A stretch of DNA of 64,000 nt from Gordonia jacobaea (GTDB lineage: Bacteria; Actinomycetota; Actinomycetes; Mycobacteriales; Mycobacteriaceae), in assembly GCF_001186365.1 (NCBI RefSeq), contig NZ_LDTZ01000022.1:115017-179016 (forward strand), read 5' to 3'. The notes below the pieces were generated by a model, which worked only from the letters and a program-made list of their open reading frames with translations, searched no databases and was not told the DNA's origin. The position numbers and the translations under genes were made by a program. Positions 37,437 to 47,457 of the stretch are shown piece after piece (position 1 is the first letter of the stretch; every line of letters starts with the position of its first letter).

Positions 37437-38138
37437 ATGGCCCCTTCTCCGCGAAAGCCCGTCACCGCAGCAGACGCCAGCACTCGGCTGTCCGACCCCT
37501 GGCGGGTCATCGGCAACAGCGTGCGTGCGGGGTACGACACCGGCTCGATGGCTCGCGGCGTGCGCTTCCTCCATCGGATCGCGCAGGAAGCAGAGATCGC
37601 CGACCACCACCCCGACATCGATCTGCGTTACGGCACAATCCATCTCACTCTCTCGACGCACAGTGCGCACCGCATCACCGAAGCCGACGTCGGGCTGGCG
37701 AACCTCATCGCACAGATCGCTCGCGAGCTTGAACTCGAACCGCTCGCCATGCCGGAGGCCCGCTTCGACGTCGCCATCGACGCCCTCGACATCGACAAGA
37801 TCCGACCCTTCTGGATCGCTGTGCTCGGCTACAAGCAACTCGACGGCGACGCGCGCGAGCTCGAAGCGGCCGACCTCGTCGACCCCGCCGGACGTCTCCC
37901 CGCGATCTGGTTCCAACAGATGGACACCGAACGGGCTGAACGCAACCGGATACACCTCGACCTCTGGATCCCGCACGACGAGGTGGAAGCCCGAATGCGC
38001 GCCGCACTCGACGCCGGCGGCACGCTGGTCACCGACGAGTTCGCGCCCTCGTGGTGGGTACTCGCCGACGCCGAGGGCAACGAGCTGTGCCTGTGCACCT
38101 GGCAGGAGCGCGACGACAAGGGTTACGTCGGCGCTTAG
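37437..38138 (+). CDS. Pterin-4a-carbinolamine dehydratase-like domain fused to a VOC/glyoxalase-like domain
   Basis: 233 residues. The N-terminal 110 residues carry the PCD motif around ADHHPDIDLRYGTIHLTLST and THSAHRITEADVGLANLI. The C-terminal half is a VOC-type domain (IRPFWIAVLGYKQL, RIHLDLWIPHDEVEARM, WVLADAEGNELCLC). This fused architecture recurs in actinobacteria but its substrate is unclear. ATG is preceded by TACCGT at 37425-37430 with a 6-nt gap, so it is leaderless. Confidence 0.85.
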   Translation: MAPSPRKPVTAADASTRLSDPWRVIGNSVRAGYDTGSMARGVRFLHRIAQEAEIADHHPDIDLRYGTIHLTLSTHSAHRITEADVGLANLIAQIARELELEPLAMPEARFDVAIDALDIDKIRPFWIAVLGYKQLDGDARELEAADLVDPAGRLPAIWFQQMDTERAERNRIHLDLWIPHDEVEARMRAALDAGGTLVTDEFAPSWWVLADAEGNELCLCTWQERDDKGYVGA

Positions 38139-38144
38139 CACGCC

Positions 38145-39014
38145 TCACTGCGCGAAAGCGCCCACGATCTCGGTGATGTCGTCGAGGGTTTGCTCCCAGC
38201 CGTACAGCACGTCGTCGTAGGTCAGCCGAAGGGTGGGTCGGCCCTGCGTGAGTGATCTGCGGTCGCGGTGCCGATCGTTGGTGTAGTTCGCAGGGCTGAG
38301 GTGGTAGAGCTTGCTGTCGCATTCGATCAGGAGCCGGCCGATCCGCAGGTCCGCGTGCTCGGCTTCGGATATCTCGGGTTGTACCTCGACCTCGAAACCG
38401 GCCCGGCGACAACGGACTCGGGTCAGACTCTCGGTCCCGGACATCGACCGCGGATCGCATTCGAGAAGCAGGGCCTCGATGAGTGGACTCGTCTGGGGCA
38501 GCATCAGGCGAAGGTCATCGACATCGATGTCGAGCGTGTGCATCGCCGAATCGAGCGTGGCGATCGTGTCGTCGTCCTTCATGCAGCCCGCGGCGCACAC
38601 CAGAGACAGACCGATGGTGTCGGTGATGGTGGTGACGGGAAGTGGCGCGCCGGGAAGTGTGCAGTAGTCCGCGCGCCTCGGTGTCGCGCTCTTGCCTGCG
38701 CGCACATGGAGCGATTCGTATCCGGGCGGCACCCACAACTTGTGCTTGGTGAGCGCCGACGCGCAGGAGAGTGCGCCATAGCGTTTGGCTGCAGCCACGG
38801 CATCCGGATCGGCTTCGGGCTGGGCGTACCAGCCGCGACGCGGAACGAGGAGTTCGCCGCGACGTACCTTTCTGCGCAGGTCGGCGTCGGTGAGCCCGCG
38901 TGCCCTTAGCTCCGGCCGAGAAAAGACGCCGAGGTTGACCGCGTCGGGGTCGATTGCGCCGAGCGGAAGCGCATCGGGAGTGAGGTCGGGGTTCACCGGA
39001 GGTCGAATAACCAT
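38145..39014 (-). CDS. AbiEi-like N-terminal domain with DUF559/endonuclease-like C-terminus
   Basis: 289 residues. The N-terminus has a winged-helix-like region (GVFSRPELRARGLTDADLRRKVRRGEL) as in AbiEi-family antitoxin domains. The C-terminus has FEVEVQPEI, RIGRLLIECDSKLYH and a final RLTYDDVL, resembling the PD-(D/E)XK/Vsr-like DUF559 fold (the E-x-D/K core in IECDSK). Such proteins are common and dispersed in actinobacteria; no partner AbiEii toxin is adjacent. Convergent with the PCD-VOC gene, 6 bp apart. Function unproven. Confidence 0.7.
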   Translation of the reverse strand: MVIRPPVNPDLTPDALPLGAIDPDAVNLGVFSRPELRARGLTDADLRRKVRRGELLVPRRGWYAQPEADPDAVAAAKRYGALSCASALTKHKLWVPPGYESLHVRAGKSATPRRADYCTLPGAPLPVTTITDTIGLSLVCAAGCMKDDDTIATLDSAMHTLDIDVDDLRLMLPQTSPLIEALLLECDPRSMSGTESLTRVRCRRAGFEVEVQPEISEAEHADLRIGRLLIECDSKLYHLSPANYTNDRHRDRRSLTQGRPTLRLTYDDVLYGWEQTLDDITEIVGAFAQ

Positions 39015-39054
39015 GGCATTTGGACGTACACCGTCCGCAAAGGTTCCAAGCCGT

Positions 39055-39141
39055 TCCCGTTTTCAGTCATTTTCAGAGGTGCCCGGCCGCAAAAGCCCAG
39101 GTCGGATCGCCGAGACGGTTCAGAAATGACTGAAAACGGGA
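39055..39141. repeat. Long inverted repeat (18-bp arms, 51-bp spacer)
   Basis: TCCCGTTTTCAGTCATTT at 39055-39072 is the exact reverse complement of 39124-39141. It lies in the divergent promoter region between the AbiEi-like gene and the GntR regulator. It may be a MITE-like element or a large hairpin. No clear target-site duplication flanks it. Confidence 0.65.
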
Positions 39142-39243
39142 GACCCCAGAACGTGAGGCCCACAAGCGGGAGAGTCAAGGCGGCCTGGCGTGACGCACAC
39201 GAGTATGTCGTGCCTCCGCGGAGAAATCGGTGTCGCACCGCCC

Positions 39244-39295
39244 CGACTAGCTCACAAAGATTCGACTAGCTAAGCAATCAGGAGTACAACTTGTA
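39244..39295. promoter_or_regulatory. GntR promoter region: direct repeats and palindrome
   Basis: CGACTAGCT occurs at 39244-39252 and 39263-39271, spaced 19 bp start to start. A perfect 11-bp palindrome TACAACTTGTA (39285-39295) ends 3 bp before the GntR start. Both are candidate operators for autoregulation. Confidence 0.45.
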
Positions 39296-39298
39296 TCT

Positions 39299-39997
39299 AT
39301 GTTGGATCTGAGCGCCACATCGGCGGCCGATCGGGTGTACGACGAGGTCAAGGAACTCATCCTGACCAACGCCATCGCCGGTGGTGAGCTGATCAGCGAG
39401 GGCGAGGTGGCGCAGCGCTGCGAGGTCAGTCGCACCCCGGTCCGTGAAGCGTTTCTTCGGTTGCAGGCAGAAGGCTGGATGCGGCTGTACCCGAAACGCG
39501 GCGCGCTGGTGCTGCCGGTGACCGACACCGAGGCCCGCGACGTTGTCGACGCCCGGATTCTCATCGAGTCTCACGCGGTGCGCGGTCTCGTCGCCCGCGG
39601 CCTGCCCACCGGCGACCTGGTGGCGGACCTGCGCCGCAACCTGTCCGCACACGCAAACGTGGGACCCGACGACATCGCCGACTTCTCCCGTCTCGACGCG
39701 CAGTTCCACCAGCTCATCGTCTCGGCCGGGGCCAACGGCGTACTCGCCGACTTCTACCTCGGTCTCGCAGAACGCCAGCGGCGCATGACCACCGCGAGCG
39801 TGCACCGGGAGCCGACCATGACGCCCCGGATCATTGCCGAGCACACCGCGCTCGTCGACGCCATCGAATGCGCAGACGCCGACAGATTCACATCACTGCT
39901 CGTCGACCACGTCGCGGGTGTTCATCGCATCGACGATGTCTACGCCGTCCACGCGACCGACGCGAGCGCCGCCCACACAGAGGAAGGACAACGGTGA
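39299..39997 (+). CDS. GntR-family regulator, FadR/FCD subfamily
   Basis: 232 residues. The N-terminal winged helix reads AQRCEVSRTPVREAFLRLQAEGW. The C-terminal all-helical FCD domain contains ILIESHAVRGL, the metal-ligand Asp/His pattern DAQFHQLIV, and EHTALVDAIECADAD. FCD regulators bind carboxylates with a metal. It overlaps the MFS gene by GTGA, so it probably senses that transporter's substrate. The ribosome site GGAG is unusually far (14 nt) from the ATG. Confidence 0.9.
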   Translation: MLDLSATSAADRVYDEVKELILTNAIAGGELISEGEVAQRCEVSRTPVREAFLRLQAEGWMRLYPKRGALVLPVTDTEARDVVDARILIESHAVRGLVARGLPTGDLVADLRRNLSAHANVGPDDIADFSRLDAQFHQLIVSAGANGVLADFYLGLAERQRRMTTASVHREPTMTPRIIAEHTALVDAIECADADRFTSLLVDHVAGVHRIDDVYAVHATDASAAHTEEGQR

Positions 39998-41247
39998 CTA
40001 CCACCGCAGACAACGCCACCCCCACGGTGACCGGTCCGACGGTTCGTCGCACCGCGTGGATCGCGGTGGCACTTGCCGTCTTCGCATCGGCCTGGGGTGG
40101 AAACGAATTCACGCCGCTGCTCGTGATGTACCGCGAGACTGGCAATTTCGGGGCCGTCGCGGTCGACGCGTTGCTGTTCCTCTATGTGGTCGGCATCGTG
40201 CCCTCGCTGTTGATCGGCGGTCCACTGTCGGATCGGTACGGGCGTCGCCCGTTGATGTTGCCCGCACCGGTGTTCGCCGCGGTGGGGTCGCTGCTCCTGG
40301 CACTCGGTGCGAATTCTGTTGTGCTGCTGTCGATCGGACGCGTGTTCAGCGGAATCGCGTTGGGACTGTCGATGGCGGTCGGCGGCAGTTGGATCACGGA
40401 GTTGTCGGTACGTGGTGGCGCCGGAGCGGCATCAGGGGCCCGGCGCGCCGCGATGAGCCTCACCGCCGGATTCGGCATCGGTGCGGGCGTCGCCGGTGCG
40501 CTGGCTCAGTGGGCACCGTGGCCGCACGTGCTCGCCTACCTGGTGAACATCTCGCTTGCGGCCATCGCTCTGGTGCTCCTGCTTGTCCGCGCACCCGAAA
40601 CGCGTTCGCCCAGTAGCACTCCCGGACGACTCGTCGACGACCTGAAGATCCCGTCGGCAGCGCACCGTCGGTTCCTGTTCGTGGTGCTGCCGGTTGCGCC
40701 CTGGGTGTTCGGCGCATGCGCGTCGGCGTACGCGATCATCCCCGCGCTGATGTCGGCGCGCACCGCCGGAGCGCCGATCGCGTTCGCCGCGCTGTGCTGT
40801 GTGCTCGGACTCGCGGCGGGTTTCGGCATCCAGTCGCTGGGACGTCGAATCGACAACCCCGACGGTGTGCGCGGCGTCGCCGCCGCCCTCACGGTGTTGG
40901 CTGTCGGAATGGCGTTGGCGGCGTTGGCTGCTCACATGTTGACGATCTGGATGTCGCTGATCGCTGCGACGGTTCTCGGCTGCGGCTACGGCATGGCGAT
41001 GATCGCAGGGCTCCTCGAGGTGCAACGGATCGCGGCTCGCAGCGGCCGCAACGACCTCGCCGGGCTCACCGCGGTGTTCTACAGCGTGACCTACCTGGGC
41101 TTCGCGATTCCGGCTGTGCTGGCTTTGATCACCGAGTTCTGGCACGCGGTCACCTACACGCACATGTTCATCTTCGGGATCGTCGCGGCGCTGCTGTGTC
41201 TCGCCGTCGCGCTGTACGGGCATCGTCGGCACGCCGTGACAGCCTGA
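39994..41247 (+). CDS. MFS transporter, probably importer under GntR control
   Basis: 417 residues, twelve membrane segments. MFS motif A appears as GGPLSDRYGRRPLML after TM2. The GTG at 39994 overlaps the GntR stop by 4 nt, and AGGAAGGA precedes it. Coupling to an FCD-type regulator suggests an organic-acid or metabolite transporter, but the substrate cannot be read from sequence. Confidence 0.88.
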   Translation: MTTTADNATPTVTGPTVRRTAWIAVALAVFASAWGGNEFTPLLVMYRETGNFGAVAVDALLFLYVVGIVPSLLIGGPLSDRYGRRPLMLPAPVFAAVGSLLLALGANSVVLLSIGRVFSGIALGLSMAVGGSWITELSVRGGAGAASGARRAAMSLTAGFGIGAGVAGALAQWAPWPHVLAYLVNISLAAIALVLLLVRAPETRSPSSTPGRLVDDLKIPSAAHRRFLFVVLPVAPWVFGACASAYAIIPALMSARTAGAPIAFAALCCVLGLAAGFGIQSLGRRIDNPDGVRGVAAALTVLAVGMALAALAAHMLTIWMSLIAATVLGCGYGMAMIAGLLEVQRIAARSGRNDLAGLTAVFYSVTYLGFAIPAVLALITEFWHAVTYTHMFIFGIVAALLCLAVALYGHRRHAVTA

Positions 41248-41257
41248 CCGATAGGGG

Positions 41258-41716
41258 TCAGGTCCGCCCAGGGCTCCTGGTGAACATCTTGTGCAGCAGT
41301 TCCAGTTCGGCGGTGGAGGCCGTGGTCAGTACGTCGGGCGCCGGATCGTCGACGTCCCAGACGGTTTGGAGAACCTCGCGTCCGGCGTCGGTGATACGTA
41401 CCTCTTTTCGACGACGGTCGCTCGACGACGGCTCGCGCACCACATATCCCGCGGACTCGAGGTCGGTTACCGCGACCGACGCCGCGGGGGCATCGATGGT
41501 GGCGGCGTGAGCGATCTCGGTGATCGTCAGCGGGCCGTTCCGCAACCGCTTCAGCACCCGAATCCTGCTGAACGGCAACCCTGTTTCGGCTACCACCGTG
41601 CGTCGCCACGCGTCGCGTGAATCTGTCACGAACGAGGTGAGTTCGCGCCAGACCTGCGCGACGAGTTCGTCGTGGGGGGCAGCGCCGTGCTCGTCGGCTG
41701 CTCCGGGTTCAGGCAT
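41258..41716 (-). CDS. MarR-family transcriptional regulator
   Basis: 152 residues. The winged helix reads LRNGPLTITEIAHAATIDAPAASVAVTDLESAGYV, followed by the wing PSSSDRRRKEVRIT. The start overlaps the end of the MFS exporter gene by 8 bp, so they form one operon. A 14-bp palindrome upstream of that operon is the likely binding site. Confidence 0.9.
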   Translation of the reverse strand: MPEPGAADEHGAAPHDELVAQVWRELTSFVTDSRDAWRRTVVAETGLPFSRIRVLKRLRNGPLTITEIAHAATIDAPAASVAVTDLESAGYVVREPSSSDRRRKEVRITDAGREVLQTVWDVDDPAPDVLTTASTAELELLHKMFTRSPGRT

Positions 41717-43154
41717 GGGACATCTCCGGTTCGATCAACCGATCTGAGACGGTCTGCGCGGTGCGTAGCGCCCACGGTGTGGTGGACACGATACCGAGTA
41801 CGAGAATCGCTGCACTGAAAGCGATCACGATCCACCACATGGCCGTCATCGCCGTCGAGAAGTCGATGGCCGTGTGCGCGGCGGCCAAGCCGGTGACGCT
41901 ACCGGCAAGTGCCACACCGAGACTCACGCCGATCTGACGGCTCGTCGACGCCACGGCGCTGGCAGCTCCGGCTCGATGTCGGGGCATGCCTGCGACCGCG
42001 GAGTTGGTGATGGGCGCATTGATCATCCCGAAGCCCAGTCCGAAGATGAAGAACATGAAGGCCAGCAGGGGGACCGGGGTGGCGTCGTCGATGAACAGCA
42101 TCATCGACGAACTGATGAGAAGTGCGATCCCGGCGATCACGAGCGACGGTCGGGTGCCCCAGCGACCGACTGCGCGCCCGGAGAGTGGCGAGCAGATCAG
42201 GACCGCTATCGCGGGTGGAACGAGCATCGCACCGGTGCCGACGGCGCTGAATCCGCGGTCCTCCTGTAGGTAGAGCGACATCAGGAACAAGAACCCGCCC
42301 CAGTTGGCGAACGCGCAGATCGCGATCACGGTTGCCGACGCGAACGGGACGCTGCCGAAGAATCGGAGGTCGATGAACGGGTCGTCGTGGCGTCGTTCCC
42401 ACAGGAGGAAGCCGACGAAAGCGGCTGCGGCGACCGCGAATACGATTACGGTGCGCGGAGATCCCCACCCGTGGCCAGGGCCCTCGATGAGGCCGTAGAC
42501 CGCGCCGCCGAGTGCGATCATCGCCAACGCCTGTCCGACGGGATCGAGTGTCCGCATGATGGGCGAGCGTGATTCGGGGACCAGGATGGCGGTGAGCACG
42601 ATCGCGATCAGACAGATCGGCAGGTTGATCCAGAACACCGCACGCCACCCGATGGTGTCGATGAGCACGCCGCCGACGATCGGGCCGGCGGCCATCGAGA
42701 TTCCGACCACCGATCCCCACACGCCGATCGCGCGGGCGCGCTCGCGAGGGTCGACGAAGATCTGCGTGATGATCGACATCGCTACGGGGTTGAGCATCGA
42801 CCCACCGACGGCCTGCAGGGCGCGGGCGGCGATCAGGACGCCGACGCTCGGCGCGAGGCTGCACGCCAGCGATCCGACCGCGAACGTGACCAGACCGATC
42901 TGGAACAACCGCTTCCGGCCGTACCGGTCGGCGGTGGCTCCGGACACCATCAACAGACTGGCCAGCACCAGCGTGTAGATGTCGATGACCCACTGCAACG
43001 ACGACACGCTCGCGTTCAGATCCGTGCGGATCGCCGGCAGGGCGACGTTGACGATGGTGGCGTCCATCGACACGATCAGCAGGCTCATGCAGCAGGTGCC
43101 GAGGATCGCCATCTTCCTGCGCGGCGTCAGCTCGACGGAGGTAGTTGTGGACAT
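41709..43154 (-). CDS. MFS drug-efflux transporter, DHA2 (14-TM) family
   Basis: 481 residues. The N-terminus carries the DHA2 signature (MDATIVNVALPAIRTDL) and motif A GATADRYGRKRLF; motif C is present as IGVWGSVVGISMAAGPIVGG. It exports drugs or toxic metabolites using the proton gradient. It is first in an operon with marR. A TTGTAG-N2-CTACAA palindrome lies 8 bp upstream of the start. Confidence 0.93.
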   Translation of the reverse strand: MSTTTSVELTPRRKMAILGTCCMSLLIVSMDATIVNVALPAIRTDLNASVSSLQWVIDIYTLVLASLLMVSGATADRYGRKRLFQIGLVTFAVGSLACSLAPSVGVLIAARALQAVGGSMLNPVAMSIITQIFVDPRERARAIGVWGSVVGISMAAGPIVGGVLIDTIGWRAVFWINLPICLIAIVLTAILVPESRSPIMRTLDPVGQALAMIALGGAVYGLIEGPGHGWGSPRTVIVFAVAAAAFVGFLLWERRHDDPFIDLRFFGSVPFASATVIAICAFANWGGFLFLMSLYLQEDRGFSAVGTGAMLVPPAIAVLICSPLSGRAVGRWGTRPSLVIAGIALLISSSMMLFIDDATPVPLLAFMFFIFGLGFGMINAPITNSAVAGMPRHRAGAASAVASTSRQIGVSLGVALAGSVTGLAAAHTAIDFSTAMTAMWWIVIAFSAAILVLGIVSTTPWALRTAQTVSDRLIEPEMSHA

Positions 43155-43161
43155 ACAAAGA

Positions 43162-43175
43162 TTGTAGAACTACAA
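43162..43175. promoter_or_regulatory. MarR-type operator
   Basis: TTGTAGAACTACAA is a perfect 14-bp palindrome 8-21 bp before the efflux-gene start. MarR proteins bind palindromes of this size. Occupancy here would block transcription of the mfs-marR operon. Confidence 0.7.
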
Positions 43176-43291
43176 GCATTCGACGTCCAGGGGTCATGGC
43201 ACACGGTCAACGGTGACAAGAGGGTGGCGCGGTAACCTGCACGAGGTCGACCGGTTCAACGGACCGGGATGAATCCGGTTCGGGCCGGTGA

Positions 43292-45379
43292 GTGAGAGGA
43301 CGGGTGTCAGTGCTGCTCGGGGCGTGGGTGAGTGTGGTGACCGTCGTCCTGCTCATTGTTCCCGGGGCGTGTGTCGGTCGTCGGATGACGCTGAGCTGGC
43401 CCGTCGCGATTGCAGCGGGCGCGCCGATCACGTTCGCGATCGTGAGCGTGTCCACCGTCCTCTACGGCGCGATCGGTTTCGAATGGAACGTCATCACCGC
43501 GCTGGTCGCCGTCCTCGTCGCGTATGCGCTGGCCTGGGTTTATGCCGCGCTGCTGGGCACGCGGGCGGGACGTCGAATCGCTCCTGCACCGGGCGCGACG
43601 TCGACCTCGGAGGACGGGACGGTCGACGCCCCGCTGAGCTGGCGTGCGGCGCTGCGCGGGGGCATCGGTATCGCGCTCGGGGCGATCATCATCGCGATCA
43701 CGTGCATCAGGCCAATCGCCAATACCGCGTTCGCCGGACTCGACAGCATTCCTCAGGTCTGGGATTCGCTCTGGCATGCGAGTTCGCTGCGCTGGATTCA
43801 CGAGACCGGCGTCGGATCGTCGTTGCGCATGGGCGAGCTCATGAACTACGACACCCACGGCTTCAACTACTACCCGAATACGTGGCACGCGCTCGGCGCT
43901 CTTGAGATTCCGCTGACCGGCGCGAACCCGGTGCAGCTGTACAACACCTACTCGCCCGCGACGTTGGCGGTCACGGTCACGCTCGGCGTCGCGTCACTCG
44001 CGTACTGGTTTGCGCGCCACCGCTTCGACACCTCGACGTCGGCGTTGATCGCCGGTGTTGCGGGCGCGGTGGCGGCGCTGTTCCCGTCGCTGCCGTATGT
44101 CGAGGTGCAGTTGACCTCGGTGCCGAATGCCGTGGGTGTGTCGATGGCGCCTATCGCCGCGGTGCTGACGATCAGTGCGGTGCGCGATCGACGTCGGGTG
44201 CTGCCCGCGGCCGTCGCGGTCTCCGGCGTCACGGCGACGCACCCGTCCGGTCTGATCCTGGTGGGTGTGATCGTCGGGGTGTGGTGGCTGTTCGAGGCGC
44301 TGCGTCGGCCCGTGCACAGCCGCGTCGGAGACTTCGTCACCCTGGCGATCGCCGGGCTGGCGACGGTCGTTCTGGTCTTCCCGGTGGTACTGGGCACGAT
44401 TCGCGTCGCCGATACCAACGAACTGCCGTTCTTCGACTTCCGTGTCGACACGGTCGGTGTGCTCGAAGGGCTTTCGCAGGCGCTGTTCAACGGCACGGTG
44501 CCGTTGCAGACGCAGGACTATCCGGTGTGGGGTCTGGTGATCCTCACCGTGCTCGGTGCTGTTGCACTGCTGTGGCTACGGTGTTGGGGCGGGCTGGTGA
44601 CCTGGGCAATCTTCGTTTTGGTCACCGCCAATTCGGTTGTCTCGCTTGGCCCGCTGTCGGCGCCGCTCGGGGTGATCGGCGGCTACTTCTACAACTCGCC
44701 ACATCGGCTGACGTTCGTGGTGGCACTGTTCTGTGCGGCGGCCGCGGGCGTCGCGTTGGGAATCGCGGCGTTGGCCGTGTCGCGGTGGGTGGCGCGGTCG
44801 GGGTCCGGCGACCGCGTTGCGACGCAGCGACGTTGGGCTGTTCCGGTCACGTTTGCCGTCCTGCTGGTGTTGATCGCGGGCGCTGCTGTGTGGCGTTACC
44901 CGTCGAACGCGCAGATCGCGTCGAAGGAACGGGGCGAAAAGCTGGTCGGCAGAGACGATCTCGCCGCGTACCACTGGCTCGATCGTCAGCCAGACGCGCA
45001 CGACGCGCTGATCCTGAACAACCTCGATCAGGGCACCGGGTGGCTGTATCCGGTGACCGGACTGACCCCGTTGTTCTCGTTCTATCGGGCAAACGAGTTC
45101 TCCGAACGCCAGCGCGACTTGTACTGGGGGACAGCGCAAATCGGCGCCGATCCGCACGTCGATCAGATCGTCCGCGACATGAACGTGCACTACGTCATCG
45201 ACAGTCCGCCGAGTTACTGGCCGTTCCAGAACGGTGTCCCCGACCCGGAGCACGGTGTGCAGGGCGACCCGTTCCTGGCGCTCCGGGAGCACGGCGCGCC
45301 GGGGCTGACGCCGGTGTTCCGGCAGGGCAACGTGACGGTGTATCGGGTCAACGAGAACGTGCTCACCGCGCCGCGCTGA
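43292..45379 (+). CDS. Large multi-pass membrane protein (DUF6541-like, Rv3635-like)
   Basis: 695 residues. About 13 membrane segments occupy the first 520 residues, followed by an extracytoplasmic domain from about 540. An early loop contains SIPQVWDSLWHASSLRWIHETG, typical of DUF6541 proteins with a GT-C-like layout. GTG at 43292; internal GTGs at 43304 and 43310 are possible. Adjacent convergent galE recalls Rv3634c/Rv3635 in M. tuberculosis. A role in envelope glycan synthesis is likely but unproven. Confidence 0.8.
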   Translation: MRGRVSVLLGAWVSVVTVVLLIVPGACVGRRMTLSWPVAIAAGAPITFAIVSVSTVLYGAIGFEWNVITALVAVLVAYALAWVYAALLGTRAGRRIAPAPGATSTSEDGTVDAPLSWRAALRGGIGIALGAIIIAITCIRPIANTAFAGLDSIPQVWDSLWHASSLRWIHETGVGSSLRMGELMNYDTHGFNYYPNTWHALGALEIPLTGANPVQLYNTYSPATLAVTVTLGVASLAYWFARHRFDTSTSALIAGVAGAVAALFPSLPYVEVQLTSVPNAVGVSMAPIAAVLTISAVRDRRRVLPAAVAVSGVTATHPSGLILVGVIVGVWWLFEALRRPVHSRVGDFVTLAIAGLATVVLVFPVVLGTIRVADTNELPFFDFRVDTVGVLEGLSQALFNGTVPLQTQDYPVWGLVILTVLGAVALLWLRCWGGLVTWAIFVLVTANSVVSLGPLSAPLGVIGGYFYNSPHRLTFVVALFCAAAAGVALGIAALAVSRWVARSGSGDRVATQRRWAVPVTFAVLLVLIAGAAVWRYPSNAQIASKERGEKLVGRDDLAAYHWLDRQPDAHDALILNNLDQGTGWLYPVTGLTPLFSFYRANEFSERQRDLYWGTAQIGADPHVDQIVRDMNVHYVIDSPPSYWPFQNGVPDPEHGVQGDPFLALREHGAPGLTPVFRQGNVTVYRVNENVLTAPR

Positions 45380-45399
45380 ACCGCTGCGAGCTGTACCCC

Positions 45400-46419
<1,020 letters not shown>

Positions 46420-46589
46420 GACAATCACGGTAAGCGGTCGGACTGGGATTCATCCACGCGGACCCTGTGAGCTACCCCTCGGTGAACAGTTTGCTGCGAA
46501 GCACGCTCTCGGGTTGCGGTGGTCGAGCGCGTGAGGCCGAATGTGGTGATGGAGTCGTATGAACTCGTGAGGCCGAGGGGCGACGTGCG

Positions 46590-47363
46590 ATGCTGACTGC
46601 CGAGGTTGCTTCGTTCGACATCGCCGCTGCCGCGGGCTGGTACTCGGCGGTGGCGGGTCTGCTCGCGGGTTTCGCCCTGCTGGCGGTACTGCTACCGCTC
46701 GACCATGACACCCGCGACGACGATGCCGAGGCTGCAGGGGCGAGCGGCGTGATCGTGTTCACCAGCGCGTTCTTCTCGCTGCTGATCCTCGCGTTCAGCT
46801 ATGCGATCCTCTCGGGTCGGTCGAACGGTCCGGTGGCCGCGCATGAACAGCAGCTCAACGGTGCCGCGTTCGGCCTGGCGTCGCTGTTGCTGCTGCTCGG
46901 TTTGCGGGAGGTGCTGCGGCTTTACGGCACCAACCGGTCGATCATGCAGCCTGCGCAGAACCTCGTCGCTCGCACCACGGCTTTGTGGGGGCCGATGATC
47001 GTGGTGGCGTTGCAGTTCAGCAACACCCTCGACACCGAGGCGCTGCGCGAGGGCGGCCAACTGCGATTGGAGTGGCCATTCTCCAGCGGCATCCTGATCA
47101 ATCTCGGGGTGTCGATTGTGGCCATCATTCTGATCGTGTTGGTGCCCGTCGTCGGGCGGAACCGGCACGTCGCGGCCAAGACGACGGCGGTGATCGGCAG
47201 GGTGACCCTCGGATTCACGGTGGTCGTCACCCTGTGGTGTGCGTTGGTGGTGCCACTGCTGCCGTCGGATTTTGTGCTCGGTGCGGTGCTGGAACATGTG
47301 ACGCTCGCAGTGGCCGCGGTAGCCGCCGTCGTGTACTCGTGGGCGGCGTGGCTGACCCGTTGA
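46590..47363 (+). CDS. Hypothetical eight-helix membrane protein
   Basis: 257 residues with about seven or eight hydrophobic segments and a short DHDTRDDDAEAAG loop after the second. No family recognised. It starts at ATG 46590; GAGGGGCGACG lies upstream but is not an ideal ribosome site. The codon bias fits. It lies between divergent galE and a hydrolase gene, without an obvious partner. Confidence 0.65.
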   Translation: MLTAEVASFDIAAAAGWYSAVAGLLAGFALLAVLLPLDHDTRDDDAEAAGASGVIVFTSAFFSLLILAFSYAILSGRSNGPVAAHEQQLNGAAFGLASLLLLLGLREVLRLYGTNRSIMQPAQNLVARTTALWGPMIVVALQFSNTLDTEALREGGQLRLEWPFSSGILINLGVSIVAIILIVLVPVVGRNRHVAAKTTAVIGRVTLGFTVVVTLWCALVVPLLPSDFVLGAVLEHVTLAVAAVAAVVYSWAAWLTR

Positions 47364-47457
47364 GCCGCTCGAGGTAGGCCGCCGGTTGCTGACACGAAAG
47401 ACCCGGTCTGACAAGCTGTGCTCACCGGAATCTGGGTCGCGAGCGAGACGAGGGGTC

